DNA of 64,000 nucleotides, taken from DATBAX01 sp963723765 (GTDB taxonomy: Bacteria > Acidobacteriota > Terriglobia > Terriglobales > Acidobacteriaceae). Positions 8,601 through 17,055 of this stretch are shown here, one piece after another. Both the position numbers and the translations under genes were made by a program. The DNA is taken from contig CAVRSD010000006.1 of NCBI GenBank assembly GCA_963723765.1, positions 62,001 to 126,000 of the forward strand. The letters run 5' to 3'. The first letter of the stretch is position 1, and every line of letters begins with the position of its first letter. The notes under the pieces are model-generated. The model ran no database searches. It was not told the origin of the DNA and saw nothing but the letters and a program-made list of their open reading frames with translations.

Positions 8601-9322
8601 GGTACTCCAACGGCCTGCAGCTTCTGGCGAATTTCACTTGGTCGAAGTCGATTGATGATTCCTCGGTCGCCGATGACAACGTAACCTGGATTGGCAGCAG
8701 CACCAGCCTGCAGGACCCCAACAAACCGGGGCTGGAACGGAGCCTCTCGACGTTCGACATTCCCTGGATTGTGCAATTTAGCTACGTCTACGAACTGCCT
8801 ATCGGACGCGGCAAAGCATTCCTGAATAGCATGCCACGCGTGCTGGATGCCATTTTGGGCGGCTGGAAAACCAGCGGAGTCTGGCGCATGCAAGACGGCC
8901 GTCCACTGCAGCTGACCACCGCCGACGGAACGCCGCTACCCACCTACGGGACCTATGGGTACATTGTGCGGCCTAACATCGTAGGTACTCCAAAACGCAA
9001 TCATGGGCCCGACCAGCTTGATAATTACTTCGTGAATCCCAACGTTTTCCAGTTGCCGCCGAATTTCACTCTCGGTGACGCTCCCCGGACCATTGGAAGC
9101 GTGCGCGGACCGTCGTCATTCAGCGCGGATTTGTCGATCGCGAAACAATTTCCCGTGCGAGAAGAAATGAACTTTGAGGTGCGACTGGAGGCGCAGAATG
9201 CCTTCAATCATCCCGTGTTCGGCACGCCGGACACCACATTGGATGATGGCAGCTTCGGGGTGACCTCCTACCAGGCCAACAATCCCCGGCAAGTGCAATT
9301 GGCAATTAAGTTTAATTTCTAG
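5615..9322 (+). CDS. Oar-like TonB-dependent receptor
   Basis: 1235 residues from ATG 5615, placed by the GGGAGG at 5604-5609; the frame is open upstream to 5486. It has a signal peptide (about 1-32), then a carboxypeptidase-regulatory-like domain (about 35-115, starting GTVSGELKDATGAVVPGVKVVLSD), a plug domain (about 140-260) and a very long beta-barrel ending in KFNF with a terminal Phe, as usual for outer membrane proteins. Aromatic- and Asn-rich barrel strands and a length over 1,000 residues match the Oar/acidobacterial receptor class. The substrate is unknown; large polymers such as glycans or peptides are common in this class. No classic TonB box was identified. A tonB-type gene lies at 19.6-20.3 kb. 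Confidence 0.9.
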   Translation: MSTPASILRHHCQRILTSFVVVAILIALPSVLFGQGYFGTVSGELKDATGAVVPGVKVVLSDQQKGFAFKATSDATGRYLFRAIPPGLYSVTAEMKGFEKTERTGVKVDVNENASVDMTLKVAGGTQTVDVEAQGANLQTEDAVTGQVINRRFINDLPLIDRNVTDLTYLAPGVGDMSDSNHASDTNGTNFVSNGSRGAGADILTDGASVTNSEPNGGITQATYIPSPEAVEEFKVEQSNFSAEYGFSGASVVNMVTRSGTNKFHGSAYDFVRDQITDANNWFNDQNGIPIAPLRRNNYGVTVGGPIIKNKTFFFFDYDGLRQTTMSTSQAGVPSMAMRGGDFGEVCTSQGGAFDASGECMSGGQPLPIGQIWDPYSGTYDPTVGGPIRSTFIPFNNIATYTSPGSPYLPANLQPPSGPGNLIDPVAQKMMNLFPQPNISNNGIYDNWIGSGPAQGFNDQFDIKIDHRFSEKNLMSAKYSYQYNHGTSFNCFKNFTDPCNGGPNWTNAHLFAINDTETISPTLLLTATLGFTRGVWHIDAYNPQGVTDPLGTLGFPSYLDSNGFQGVPAIFIGQYFSAGYTSMGSDPYGNYRLGQDTGQLTTSLDKVHGAHELKFGFEGRLHQMNYIQTNAPVGTFNFDSNGSSEGPNDIAMYGGDPMASFLMGTMSSGSYEIQIRPATENFQYGAFVQDNWKVTPKLTLNLGLRYDVTLPRTERDNRQDYFDPNVKSPLNGGSVSYTDYFTGQPTTLQLHGGEVFVNSSQRTAYVTDWSDIQPRFGFAYQFAPKMVVRGGYGIYYGQSRSGVTGVMPYGGQGFNEYTNVMTTYQDQGNTPWVHLDNPYPNGLNQPAGNSLGLLNDIGYGANGPLRSPGANQTPYEQSWSFGIERELPSNIVVIAQYIGKNGTHLPFSGANQLDILGPWIESASPTQISNLLTFVPNPFSSQNGGPISDPNSSLSSPTVQELQLQLPYPQFTGVSTDVQMIANSSYNALQLSAEKRYSNGLQLLANFTWSKSIDDSSVADDNVTWIGSSTSLQDPNKPGLERSLSTFDIPWIVQFSYVYELPIGRGKAFLNSMPRVLDAILGGWKTSGVWRMQDGRPLQLTTADGTPLPTYGTYGYIVRPNIVGTPKRNHGPDQLDNYFVNPNVFQLPPNFTLGDAPRTIGSVRGPSSFSADLSIAKQFPVREEMNFEVRLEAQNAFNHPVFGTPDTTLDDGSFGVTSYQANNPRQVQLAIKFNF

Positions 9323-9391
9323 TTCTGTATGCGGGTAGCAGAATAGGTAGACTTACTTTCATCGGATTCGCCGCACCGAAACCATTCGGCG

Positions 9392-9410
9392 GACAGCCGA
9401 GGCGGCTGTC
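9392..9410. terminator. Stem-loop between convergent receptor and Sco genes
   Basis: GACAGCC and GGCTGTC arms with a 5-base loop, in the 124-base gap between the receptor stop and the end of the oppositely oriented Sco gene. It may terminate both transcripts. There is no clear T-run on either side, so the call is tentative. Confidence 0.35.
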
Positions 9411-9446
9411 GCTACGGAAGCGTCTCGGTTGGCTACGGATGATCGG

Positions 9447-10388
9447 CTATTTGCTGGAAACAGGCTCCGAGCCTTCGTTATGGGCCAGGTGAACCTGATT
9501 CGAACGTTGGCCTCCGCTCTTGGGAGTTAGAACGATCTGCACCAGGTCAGCGAGTTGATCCGCCGTGAATTTATTGCCTTCGAGGTTCGCCACCAATTTT
9601 CCGCGGCGATCGATAATCGCTGTGTGCAGAGAATGATTCATCAAACCTTCGTCGGGAAAATAGTCCACTCCGAACATGTTGCTTACGCGCTGAATGTCAG
9701 GGACAGGCCCGGTGAGAAAGTACCAGGTTCCGGGAATAGCTTTCCACGTATTGGCGTACCGGGCAAGAACATCCGGCTGATCGCGGAGTGGATCGAACGT
9801 AACGGTGAGCAACACCAATTCCCGGCCCATCTGTTCCTTAAAGCGTCTCTGCAGCACGCCAAAGTTATTCGAGCTGCGGAAACAGAAGTTTGGCAGGGCA
9901 CAGCTCGTATAAATAAAGTTGATGGCCACGACCTTGCCAGTAAATTGAGAGAACGAGACGCTGTGGTTGTCCTGGTCGGTCAAAGTGAAGTCCGGCACCG
10001 CTTGTCCGGCACTGAGTGCTTTCGAGGAAGCGGACTCCGGATGGGAAATCTGATTCAGGAATTTTAGCCGGCGGGCTGTAAGCGGGTCCTGCTCTACGCT
10101 TTCGTAACTGAGAATATGAACGTGTTGCGCATAGGACGACTCTCTATCTACGACTAGTGTGAATTCCACAGTCATACCCGCAGTCAGTCCATCGAGTTCC
10201 TTTGTCTCGTGCACGTCGAAAGGCATGGTCATCGCATTCATGAATCCAGGAATGTCCTGGCATGAGACGATGAAGTTCTTGTGCGCCTTATCCACTTTCA
10301 ACACCACACCGGTGGCGGAATATTGCTGTGCCGCCCAACCGGGAAGCGCTACGAGCAGGAATGACGCGAGTATCATCCAACGTTTCAT
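9447..10388 (-). CDS. CusF-like plus Sco1/SenC fusion protein
   Basis: 313 residues with a signal peptide (1-20). A CusF-like copper-binding domain (about 25-95) carries the IPGFMNAMTMPF methionine motif (Met50, Met53, Met55). A Sco/thioredoxin-like domain (about 128-290) has conserved His252 in the MNHS segment. The copper-binding cysteines are Cys163 and Cys169 in CALPNFC, so the spacing is C-x5-C instead of the usual Sco CxxxC. Sco proteins deliver copper to the CuA site of cytochrome oxidase. The gene follows the PpiC/FG-GAP gene by 33 bases on the same strand. Role: periplasmic copper insertion or redox. Confidence 0.82.
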   Translation of the reverse strand: MKRWMILASFLLVALPGWAAQQYSATGVVLKVDKAHKNFIVSCQDIPGFMNAMTMPFDVHETKELDGLTAGMTVEFTLVVDRESSYAQHVHILSYESVEQDPLTARRLKFLNQISHPESASSKALSAGQAVPDFTLTDQDNHSVSFSQFTGKVVAINFIYTSCALPNFCFRSSNNFGVLQRRFKEQMGRELVLLTVTFDPLRDQPDVLARYANTWKAIPGTWYFLTGPVPDIQRVSNMFGVDYFPDEGLMNHSLHTAIIDRRGKLVANLEGNKFTADQLADLVQIVLTPKSGGQRSNQVHLAHNEGSEPVSSK

Positions 10389-10421
10389 AAACTTATCTCC
10401 TCTCTCACCGGCGAAAACGTT

Positions 10422-13052
10422 TCACTTGCTTTTTGTGGGATTAGGCTGCGCCTGACTGGCAATGGCCGCAGCTTCCCGCTTTGCGCCGCCCAGGCGATAG
10501 GGACGCCGCTCCAGTTTGGTGTAGTCCTGAGCAAACTCTTTAATCTCTAGAAACTGGTCCGTGTCCACGTTGGCGAAATGCTGCCGCGTGTTGCTGGTGG
10601 GCCACCAGATTTCCAGATCGATGATCCGGGCCGACTTGCCGAGGCCGATGTGCTGTTGTAGCGGAGAGGCTCCGAACGATCCTCCGCTCCCGACTGTGCG
10701 GTAGATGGAGCGCGTTCCCTGGCTCTCGTTCTCCACCGTCACTTTGATCCGGACTCCGATCGCCGCCCGGTTGGTTTGCACGCCAACCAATTTCAGGCTG
10801 ATCCAATCGTTACTATTACCGGGGTTTTCGAACACGCGGAGGGCATGACTGTCGCCCGGCGTGGCCCCGCCAATCTCCGCAATGATGTCTTCATAGCCAC
10901 GGTTGTCCAGGTCGGCAAACGCCACGCCGTGTCCCTTGTGCAGTTCGCCTGTCCCTGAAGAAGCGGTGATATCCACAAAATATTTTCCATCGTGATTGCG
11001 CAGAAGAACATTGGGGACCAATGAAGCGTAAGAGGGATTTCCGGTCCCGAGATAGATATCGAGAAAGCCGTCGTTATCAACATCGCCGAAATTAGCGCCC
11101 ATAGGCATGAATACTTTGTCGAGCCCGACTTCCTCCGTCACGTCCTGGAAAGTTCCGTCCTTCATGTTCTTGTAGAGTTTTAGAGTTGTGGCGTTGTGAG
11201 GAAGCCCCAGGTAGGTACGCGCGGTTTCATCCACCGAGACGAAGTAACTAGTAACGAATAGGTCAGGCCAACCATCGTTGTTGTAATCGAAAAACCAGGT
11301 GGCAAAACTCTTGCCCGGACCCGGAACGCCTGCCGCTTCTGAAACCTCGGTAAACGTATTGTTATGGTTGTTGTGGTAGAGAAAGTTGTGTCCGTTCAAA
11401 TTAGAGACATAGAGGTCCGGGTATCCGTCGTTGTCGTAATCGGCAGCCGCTACGCCTTTGCTGAACGCAATCCGATCGATGCCAGCAGTTGCGGAGATAT
11501 CTTCGAATGTGCCGTCGCCCTTATTCAGGAAGAGCTGGGCAGGTTGGTCTTCGTTGCCCACGAACAGATCAAGAAGTCCGTCATTATTGATGTCAACCCA
11601 AACCGCCGCCTGGGTACTCGTGGGCAGATCTAAACCGCTGATGCTCGTCACATCGGTAAAGGTGCCATCACAATTGTTGCGTAGTAAAGACTTGGATTGC
11701 GCGAATTCCCATGCGCCACGCAAAACCAAAATATCCATGCAGCCGTCATTGTTGTAATCGGTTTGAATAATGTTCAGTCCGCCCAGTTGGTCTGCCAACC
11801 CGGCCTTGATCGCCTGGTCGGTGAACGTCCCGTCTCCATTGTTGTGAAAGAACTGAAGGGGAGCGCAACCGTTGTAGCTCGATTTCACCAAGTCAAGGCG
11901 TCCATTGTTTTCAAAGTCATCCACGATCACGCCTCCGGCCATGGAAAAAGTGTCCAGTCCAGCCTGGGGGGCAACGTCACGAAAGCGTCCGATGTCCTCC
12001 GCGGACGTGAAGGCGGAGGGTGGAACCAGATATTGGGGTGGGACTTTTTCGGGGTAAGCGCCCAGCGTCATATAAGCGATGTTGAGCAGCCATCGCACTT
12101 CGAGCTCGTCTGGCTTCTGCTCGAGATATTTCAACAGGTACTCGACAGCCTTCTGGGAATCCCCAGGCTTTCCGTATGCGCTGGCGGAACGCGGGGATAA
12201 AACGCATTGATCGCCCGGGACCCGATAGATGTCATTTTCAATTTCAGATTTGTGCAGGTAAGCAATGCCTAGAGCTTCATTCATCTGAAGTACCGCCGCC
12301 GGCGCAGCCTCTCGTGCAATCCGGTATGCCTCTAGGTATTGTTCGATCGCCCGGTCCATATTGCCTTGATAGGAGTTGACCTCACCCAGGGAGAAATGTG
12401 CACTCATCACATCGAGCGGTGGCTTTTGTGCCCGAGCATTCTTGTTCGCGGGAGCCAAAAAAGTTTCCAGGGATCGCTTTTCCGCGGAAAGGGCCTGCGT
12501 GCGAACCTTGCAGGCGGTGTGTGGATTCCGGTTCCAGTCAGGGGCCCTGGGAAAATTGAGGATTGCCGCCCCAGCTTCATTCAATCCGCTGATGTTGAAC
12601 GTGTACTTCACACTTCCAGTGGCGGCTGTGCCGGGAGTTGCTGACGGACCACCCCAGTTCCCAAGTCCTTTCACGACTTTCAGGACCGCATATCCCAGTG
12701 GGATGTGGGCTACTTCACTAATCTGACCAATACCGAGACCCTGCAAGGCGTCCCTCAATTCGGGGCGCAACATCGAGAGAGTCACTTTTCCCATCAAGCC
12801 GCCGTCCTCAGCTGTGGAATCAATGGATTCTCGTTTTGCTAATGCCGCGAAATCCTCACCTTTTTGCAACCGATCACGGATGCTCTGTGCCGCCGCAGGA
12901 GAACTCACCACGATGATCCGCAAAGTGACCTCTTCGGAAGGCGCGCTTTGCGCATACGGGGAAGCTTGCGCGAAAAGCAGCGGGCAAAGGGCGCTCATGA
13001 CCACCAATGGCAGCACATTCCACTTTTTAGAAAACAAGCCAAAACCCCACAT
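10422..13052 (-). CDS. PpiC-TPR-FG-GAP-ASPIC/UnbV (CRTAC1-type) exported protein
   Basis: 876 residues. A signal-like segment (about 12-32) precedes a parvulin/PpiC rotamase-like domain (about 41-129, with GEDFAALAKRES and GDGGLMG-like features). A TPR-like helical region follows (about 200-330). Then come at least seven FG-GAP/VCBS repeats with Asp/Asn calcium-binding loops such as DYDNDGYPDLYV (about 370-750), and an ASPIC/UnbV domain (about 770-850, NDWISLKLVG...VGSGGSFGASPLQQHIGLG). The product is probably a secreted or outer-membrane-associated protein. It is co-oriented with the CusF-Sco gene, 33 bases apart. The PpiC plus FG-GAP architecture is unusual. The function is unknown. Confidence 0.85.
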   Translation of the reverse strand: MWGFGLFSKKWNVLPLVVMSALCPLLFAQASPYAQSAPSEEVTLRIIVVSSPAAAQSIRDRLQKGEDFAALAKRESIDSTAEDGGLMGKVTLSMLRPELRDALQGLGIGQISEVAHIPLGYAVLKVVKGLGNWGGPSATPGTAATGSVKYTFNISGLNEAGAAILNFPRAPDWNRNPHTACKVRTQALSAEKRSLETFLAPANKNARAQKPPLDVMSAHFSLGEVNSYQGNMDRAIEQYLEAYRIAREAAPAAVLQMNEALGIAYLHKSEIENDIYRVPGDQCVLSPRSASAYGKPGDSQKAVEYLLKYLEQKPDELEVRWLLNIAYMTLGAYPEKVPPQYLVPPSAFTSAEDIGRFRDVAPQAGLDTFSMAGGVIVDDFENNGRLDLVKSSYNGCAPLQFFHNNGDGTFTDQAIKAGLADQLGGLNIIQTDYNNDGCMDILVLRGAWEFAQSKSLLRNNCDGTFTDVTSISGLDLPTSTQAAVWVDINNDGLLDLFVGNEDQPAQLFLNKGDGTFEDISATAGIDRIAFSKGVAAADYDNDGYPDLYVSNLNGHNFLYHNNHNNTFTEVSEAAGVPGPGKSFATWFFDYNNDGWPDLFVTSYFVSVDETARTYLGLPHNATTLKLYKNMKDGTFQDVTEEVGLDKVFMPMGANFGDVDNDGFLDIYLGTGNPSYASLVPNVLLRNHDGKYFVDITASSGTGELHKGHGVAFADLDNRGYEDIIAEIGGATPGDSHALRVFENPGNSNDWISLKLVGVQTNRAAIGVRIKVTVENESQGTRSIYRTVGSGGSFGASPLQQHIGLGKSARIIDLEIWWPTSNTRQHFANVDTDQFLEIKEFAQDYTKLERRPYRLGGAKREAAAIASQAQPNPTKSK

Positions 13053-13321
13053 GCGCAGCCGTTTCGGTCAAGGCTGGATAGAGTGGGATTTTATGAATGG
13101 CAGCTGCTGAACACCATATTGCGAAGCCGTTAATGGAAAAACATTAGTGCTTATCGAGTATTGACCTCGATGGGCGATGTCCGTAGCTTACGTTCAGAAG
13201 TGTCAAGTTGAGCGAACGGGTTTGCATTCGGGAAGATAATGGCTCGTCTTAATCCGAACTAGTGATGTTGTTCTTGGTCGGATCTTCTTCGCAAACGCCT
13301 TTCAGCTTCCTGATAAATTCA

Positions 13322-13951
13322 ATGCAACAAGAGATCACAGTTTTATTAGTGGACGACCACGCACTGGTCAGGCGGGCATTTCGGCGCATCCTTGACGACG
13401 AACCCCGCATTACTGTCGTTGGTGAGGCAGGTGACGGTGTTGAGGCAGTGCAAAAGGCCCGCAGACTCCGACCCAGAGTCGTTCTCATGGACTGTGCGAT
13501 GCCGGGCATGAATGGCTTATCCGCCACGCGAGAGATTGTCAGAACCTTTCCTGAAATTGCGGTCCTGATTTTGAGCATGCATTCTGAAGACACTTGGGTA
13601 CGGCAGGCCATGGACGTTGGGGCCCGAGGATATGTTCTCAAAAATGCAATCAATCTGGATCTCGCTTCGGCCATCAAACGAGTGGTCGCGGGTGAGCTAG
13701 TGTTTAATCCGCAATTGCTCAGGCAACCCGCTTCCAGGATAGGCCGGAACTGCGAACTGACTGCACGCGAACTTGAGGTACTAAAATTGATCGTTGAGGG
13801 AAAATCAGCCAGAGAAATTGCGGCCCACCTTGGTCTGAGTGAAAATACCGTGGGCGTGCACCGCGCCAATATGATGTCCACGATCGGAGTTCGTAAAACC
13901 GCCGAACTCGTCGTGTATGCCATCCAAAATGGCCTGGTCAATATCCTTTGA
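13322..13951 (+). CDS. LuxR/NarL-family response regulator (orphan)
   Basis: 209 residues from ATG 13322. The frame opens at 13262, but the protein begins with the receiver strand EITVLLVDDHALVRRAF only from here. It has Asp11/Asp12, phosphoacceptor Asp57 in VVLMDCAMPGMNG and Lys107 in YVLKNA. The C-terminal HTH (about 145-205) has the LTARELEVLKLIVEGKSAREIA...ENTVGVHRANMMSTIGV pattern. No kinase gene is adjacent. It is divergent from the FG-GAP gene, with a 269-base gap in which no convincing promoter was found. Confidence 0.93.
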   Translation: MQQEITVLLVDDHALVRRAFRRILDDEPRITVVGEAGDGVEAVQKARRLRPRVVLMDCAMPGMNGLSATREIVRTFPEIAVLILSMHSEDTWVRQAMDVGARGYVLKNAINLDLASAIKRVVAGELVFNPQLLRQPASRIGRNCELTARELEVLKLIVEGKSAREIAAHLGLSENTVGVHRANMMSTIGVRKTAELVVYAIQNGLVNIL

Positions 13952-13981
13952 GGTAGTCCTCTAGCTGTTCCCTATTGCGTT

Positions 13982-15166
13982 TCAGCTGGCCGGCGAGTTT
14001 TCTCTTCTCGCGGCCCGAATTCCTGGTTTTCGGCGCACCCACGCAACTTCCTCATACACACTCAAAATCTTTCGCGCCGACTCGTCCCAGGAAAACTTCT
14101 TTACCTGTTCGTAACCTCGTTGCTTGAGCTTTTCCCGCAGCGCCTGGTCGAGCAGGACGCGATGCAACCCACGCATGATTTCGAAGACGTTTTCTGGATT
14201 CACCATCACCGCGGAATGGCCCACCACTTCGGGAAGCGAGGAAGCATTCGAAGTCAGGACCGGGGTGCCATGCGCCATGGCCTCCAGCGGAGGCAGTCCG
14301 AATCCCTCATAGAGCGAGGGGAAGACGAAGATTTTGGCGGCGTCGTAGAAAATTCGCAGCACGTCGATGGGAACAAATCCCAGGAAGCGCACATCGTTCT
14401 GCACTCCGCCCCGAACCACCGTGCGGCGCAGATCAGGATGCTTGGAGAGTTCGTCCCCGATGATGATGAGCTTCAGATCGGGATACATTTCTTCCTTCTC
14501 GAGCTCAGCTTTCAACGCCGAGAAAGCCTCGATAATGCGGACCAGATTTTTATGCGGGCTGATCCGTCCGGCATAGAGTAAAAAGGGATGCGTGATCTGG
14601 TAACGTTCGGCGAGAAACTGGCGGTCGGCTTCGGTCGCGTGTCCATGCAGGAAACGCGGATCAATCGCGTTGTGGATCACTTCCAAATGGCTGGAGGGAA
14701 TGCCAAACACTTTTTCGATTTCATTCTTGGTGAAGTTGGAGACGGCCAGAATCCGCTCCGCTCCGCGCAATACCCGCCGGGTAAGTTGAAAGTGCAACGA
14801 CCGCTTTAGACCGGAACTTCCGCGAGCGCCATACATGTGCTCCAAAAGATCATGGACGGTCATGACATAGGGGCAAGGAAGATTGCGGGGAAGCCAGAAC
14901 AGGTGCGGGACATGCAACAAGTCGCACTTGAGGCGTTTAAGAATGGCACGGCATTCCATGTATCCCTTCACCGTGGTGTCCGTTTCGGGCAACGGAATAT
15001 TTTTAAAATTGGCTGACTGCGAAGTGATTTCCGCGGCGGCGTCCCCGGGGCCGATCAAAAAATATTCGTTCTCGGGATCCAGCCGGGCGAGTGCACGAAC
15101 GATATTTCGCGTGTAAGTGCCGACGCCAAACTCAGTAATGCGCCGGATATCGATGGCAATCTTCAC
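13982..15166 (-). CDS. GT4-family glycosyltransferase
   Basis: 394 residues in two Rossmann-like halves (GT-B fold). The N-terminus MKIAIDIRRITEFGVGTYTRNIV contains the Gly-rich acceptor-side loop. The C-terminal half has LLYAGRISPHKN and the nucleotide-sugar motif PSLYEGFGLPPLEAMAHGTPV, with the E-x7-E pattern of family 4. It is a cytoplasmic enzyme that transfers a sugar from a nucleotide-sugar donor. The acceptor is unknown, and no other glycan gene is adjacent, so no pathway can be assigned. It is convergent with the LuxR regulator gene. Confidence 0.9.
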   Translation of the reverse strand: MKIAIDIRRITEFGVGTYTRNIVRALARLDPENEYFLIGPGDAAAEITSQSANFKNIPLPETDTTVKGYMECRAILKRLKCDLLHVPHLFWLPRNLPCPYVMTVHDLLEHMYGARGSSGLKRSLHFQLTRRVLRGAERILAVSNFTKNEIEKVFGIPSSHLEVIHNAIDPRFLHGHATEADRQFLAERYQITHPFLLYAGRISPHKNLVRIIEAFSALKAELEKEEMYPDLKLIIIGDELSKHPDLRRTVVRGGVQNDVRFLGFVPIDVLRIFYDAAKIFVFPSLYEGFGLPPLEAMAHGTPVLTSNASSLPEVVGHSAVMVNPENVFEIMRGLHRVLLDQALREKLKQRGYEQVKKFSWDESARKILSVYEEVAWVRRKPGIRAARRENSPAS

Positions 15167-15169
15167 GCA

Positions 15170-15265
15170 GAGAATTTAACCACAGAGGGCGCGTCGGCAC
15201 ACAAGGGAATTCGAAGGACAGAAGGTTTCTTCGCGTGCCCTGCGTTCTCGGCGGTTGAAAATTTG
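15170..15265. repeat. Degenerate dispersed repeat (ACAGAGG...GTTCTCGGCGGTT)
   Basis: The 101-base gap between the glycosyltransferase and glyA begins with TTTAACCACAGAGG and ends with GCGTTCTCGGCGGTTGAAAA, as outward-facing partial complements. The same words occur in the larger palindrome at 40062-40151, so this is probably a decayed copy of the same family. Confidence 0.45.
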
Positions 15266-15267
15266 AG

Positions 15268-16558
15268 TTAAGCTCGAAGCTCCGCCTGCGCTTTTGCCCT
15301 GCGCTCGGGATACAGCGGGAAGCCTTCGGCAAATTCCACCACTTGCTTGCGGATTTTCTCAAGCACCGCAGCGTCGGTACGATGCTGCAGCACCTCGGAA
15401 ATCCAGCGTCCTACCTGGCGCATCTCGGCTTCTTTCATGCCGCGAGTGGTCAAGGCTGGAGATCCGATGCGGATGCCGCTCGGCTTCAGCGGCGGATTCG
15501 TGTCGAATGGAATGGCATTCTTGTTGACCGTGATTCCCGCCTCGCCCAGCGCCTTCTCCGCTTCGCTGCCGAACATGCCTTTGGAGAAAACGTCCACCAG
15601 CATGAGGTGCGTATCGGTTCCGCCTGAAATAATGCGGAAGCCTTCCGCGGCCAGGGTTTCGGCCAACACCTTGGCATTGGCAACAACCTGTTTCGCGTAG
15701 TCGCGGAAACTGGGCTGCAGAGCTTCCAGGAAACAAACCGCTTTGGCTGCGATGATGTGCATCAGCGGTCCGCCCTGCATCCCAGGGAACACCGCTTTGT
15801 CGACGGCCGCGGCGAATTCCTGTTTGCAGAGAATCATACCGGCGCGGGGCCCGCGCAGTGTCTTATGCGTAGTCGAAGTCACGATGTGAGCGTGCGGCAC
15901 CGGCGAAGGATGCGCGCCACCGGCAACCAATCCGGCAAAATGGGCCATGTCCACGAGATACAGCGCGCCGACTTTGTCCGCAATCTGGCGCATGCGGGCG
16001 AAATCAATGATGCGCGGATAGGCGCTGCCCCCTCCGATAATCAGCTTGGGATGTTCTTTCTCGGCGAGTTTTTCCAGATCGTCGTAATCGATCGTCTCAG
16101 TCTCTTTGGTGACACCATAAGGAACAATGCGATACGTCTTGCCAGAAAAATTCAGATGGAATCCGTGAGTAAGGTGCCCGCCGTGCGCCAGGTTCAGAGC
16201 CGAGGATTGTGTCTCCGGGCTGAATGACGGCCGCGTAGGCTTCCATGTTCGCCTGCGATCCGGCATGGGGCTGCACATTGGCGTGTTCGGCTCCAAAGAG
16301 CTGTTTCGCCCGGTCGCGCGCCAGGTTCTCCACCACATCGGCGAATTCGCATCCGCCGTAATAGCGTTTGCCGGGATAGCCTTCCGCATACTTATTGGTG
16401 AAAACCGAACCGGCAGCTTCGAGCACCGCTTCGCTGACAAAGTTCTCGGAGGCAATCAGCTCCAGGCCTTCGTGCTGACGGCGTGCTTCGTCGTCGATGG
16501 CGGCGGCGATCTGCGGGTCTTCTTCGTACAAGGGGCGGGACATGGAAGTATTGTTCAT
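15268..16558 (-). CDS. glyA: Serine hydroxymethyltransferase, apparent +1 frameshift
   Basis: The N-terminal 118 or so residues (from ATG 16558, with EGLELIASENFVS and NKYAEGYPGKRYYGG) are in one frame. The rest, from NLAHGGHLTHG through the PLP-lysine motif STTHKTLRGPR to the stop at 15268, is in another. The break is at about 16196-16203, right after PGDTILG; removing one base joins the two halves into about 429 residues, the normal SHMT length. Because glyA is a core gene of serine/glycine and one-carbon metabolism, a sequencing or assembly insertion is more likely than a pseudogene. A GNAT gene ends 8 bases upstream in the same operon. Confidence 0.88.
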
Positions 16559-16566
16559 AAGTTTTT

Positions 16567-17037
16567 TCAGGGAACTTTAGCGTACACGTCCCGCTGGTGA
16601 ATTTCCATCCACCGTTCGGGGGCTTGCAGAGGTGTAAATCCGAATTGTGAATATAGGCCGTGTGCGTCTCCAGTGACTAAGCTCCAGCGCCGTAAGCCTT
16701 GCAGCTGGGGATGCTGCATAATGCACTCCATCACCCATTTTGCCAGTCCCTGCCCGCGATGGGCTTCCACCACGAACACGTCACCAATGTAAGCATAGGT
16801 GGCATAATCGCTAATCACGCGGGCAAAGCCGACTTGCTGGCTTTGTTTGTAAATTCCAAAACAAAGTGCATTCTCGATGGACCGAGCCACAACCTCCCGC
16901 GGAATGCCCTTGCACCAATAAGACTCGGTCAGAAACCCATGGATCACATCCAAGTCTAGACGCTCACGATCCGTGCTGATCACGAAACCATTCTTCCGAT
17001 ATTCCTGGGGTTCAGACTGGTTCGAGATACGAGGCAT
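16567..17037 (-). CDS. GNAT-family N-acetyltransferase
   Basis: 156 residues. The acetyl-CoA binding motif A is visible as GDVFVVEAHRGQGLAKWVMECIM (pattern R/Q-x-x-G-x-G/A) at about residues 88-110. A C-terminal GLYSQFGFTPLQAPERWMEI segment is typical of small YjgM/SACOL-like GNATs that modify small molecules. The substrate is unknown. The gene is followed after 8 bases by glyA, which suggests co-transcription. Confidence 0.88.
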   Translation of the reverse strand: MPRISNQSEPQEYRKNGFVISTDRERLDLDVIHGFLTESYWCKGIPREVVARSIENALCFGIYKQSQQVGFARVISDYATYAYIGDVFVVEAHRGQGLAKWVMECIMQHPQLQGLRRWSLVTGDAHGLYSQFGFTPLQAPERWMEIHQRDVYAKVP

Positions 17038-17055
17038 GGCAGTTCCGGAAGATCT

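Noticed and set aside
13249..13941. 230-residue minus-strand ORF opposite the LuxR regulator
   Set aside because: Antisense frame with Ser/Arg/Thr-rich composition; the plus strand has all receiver and HTH motifs.
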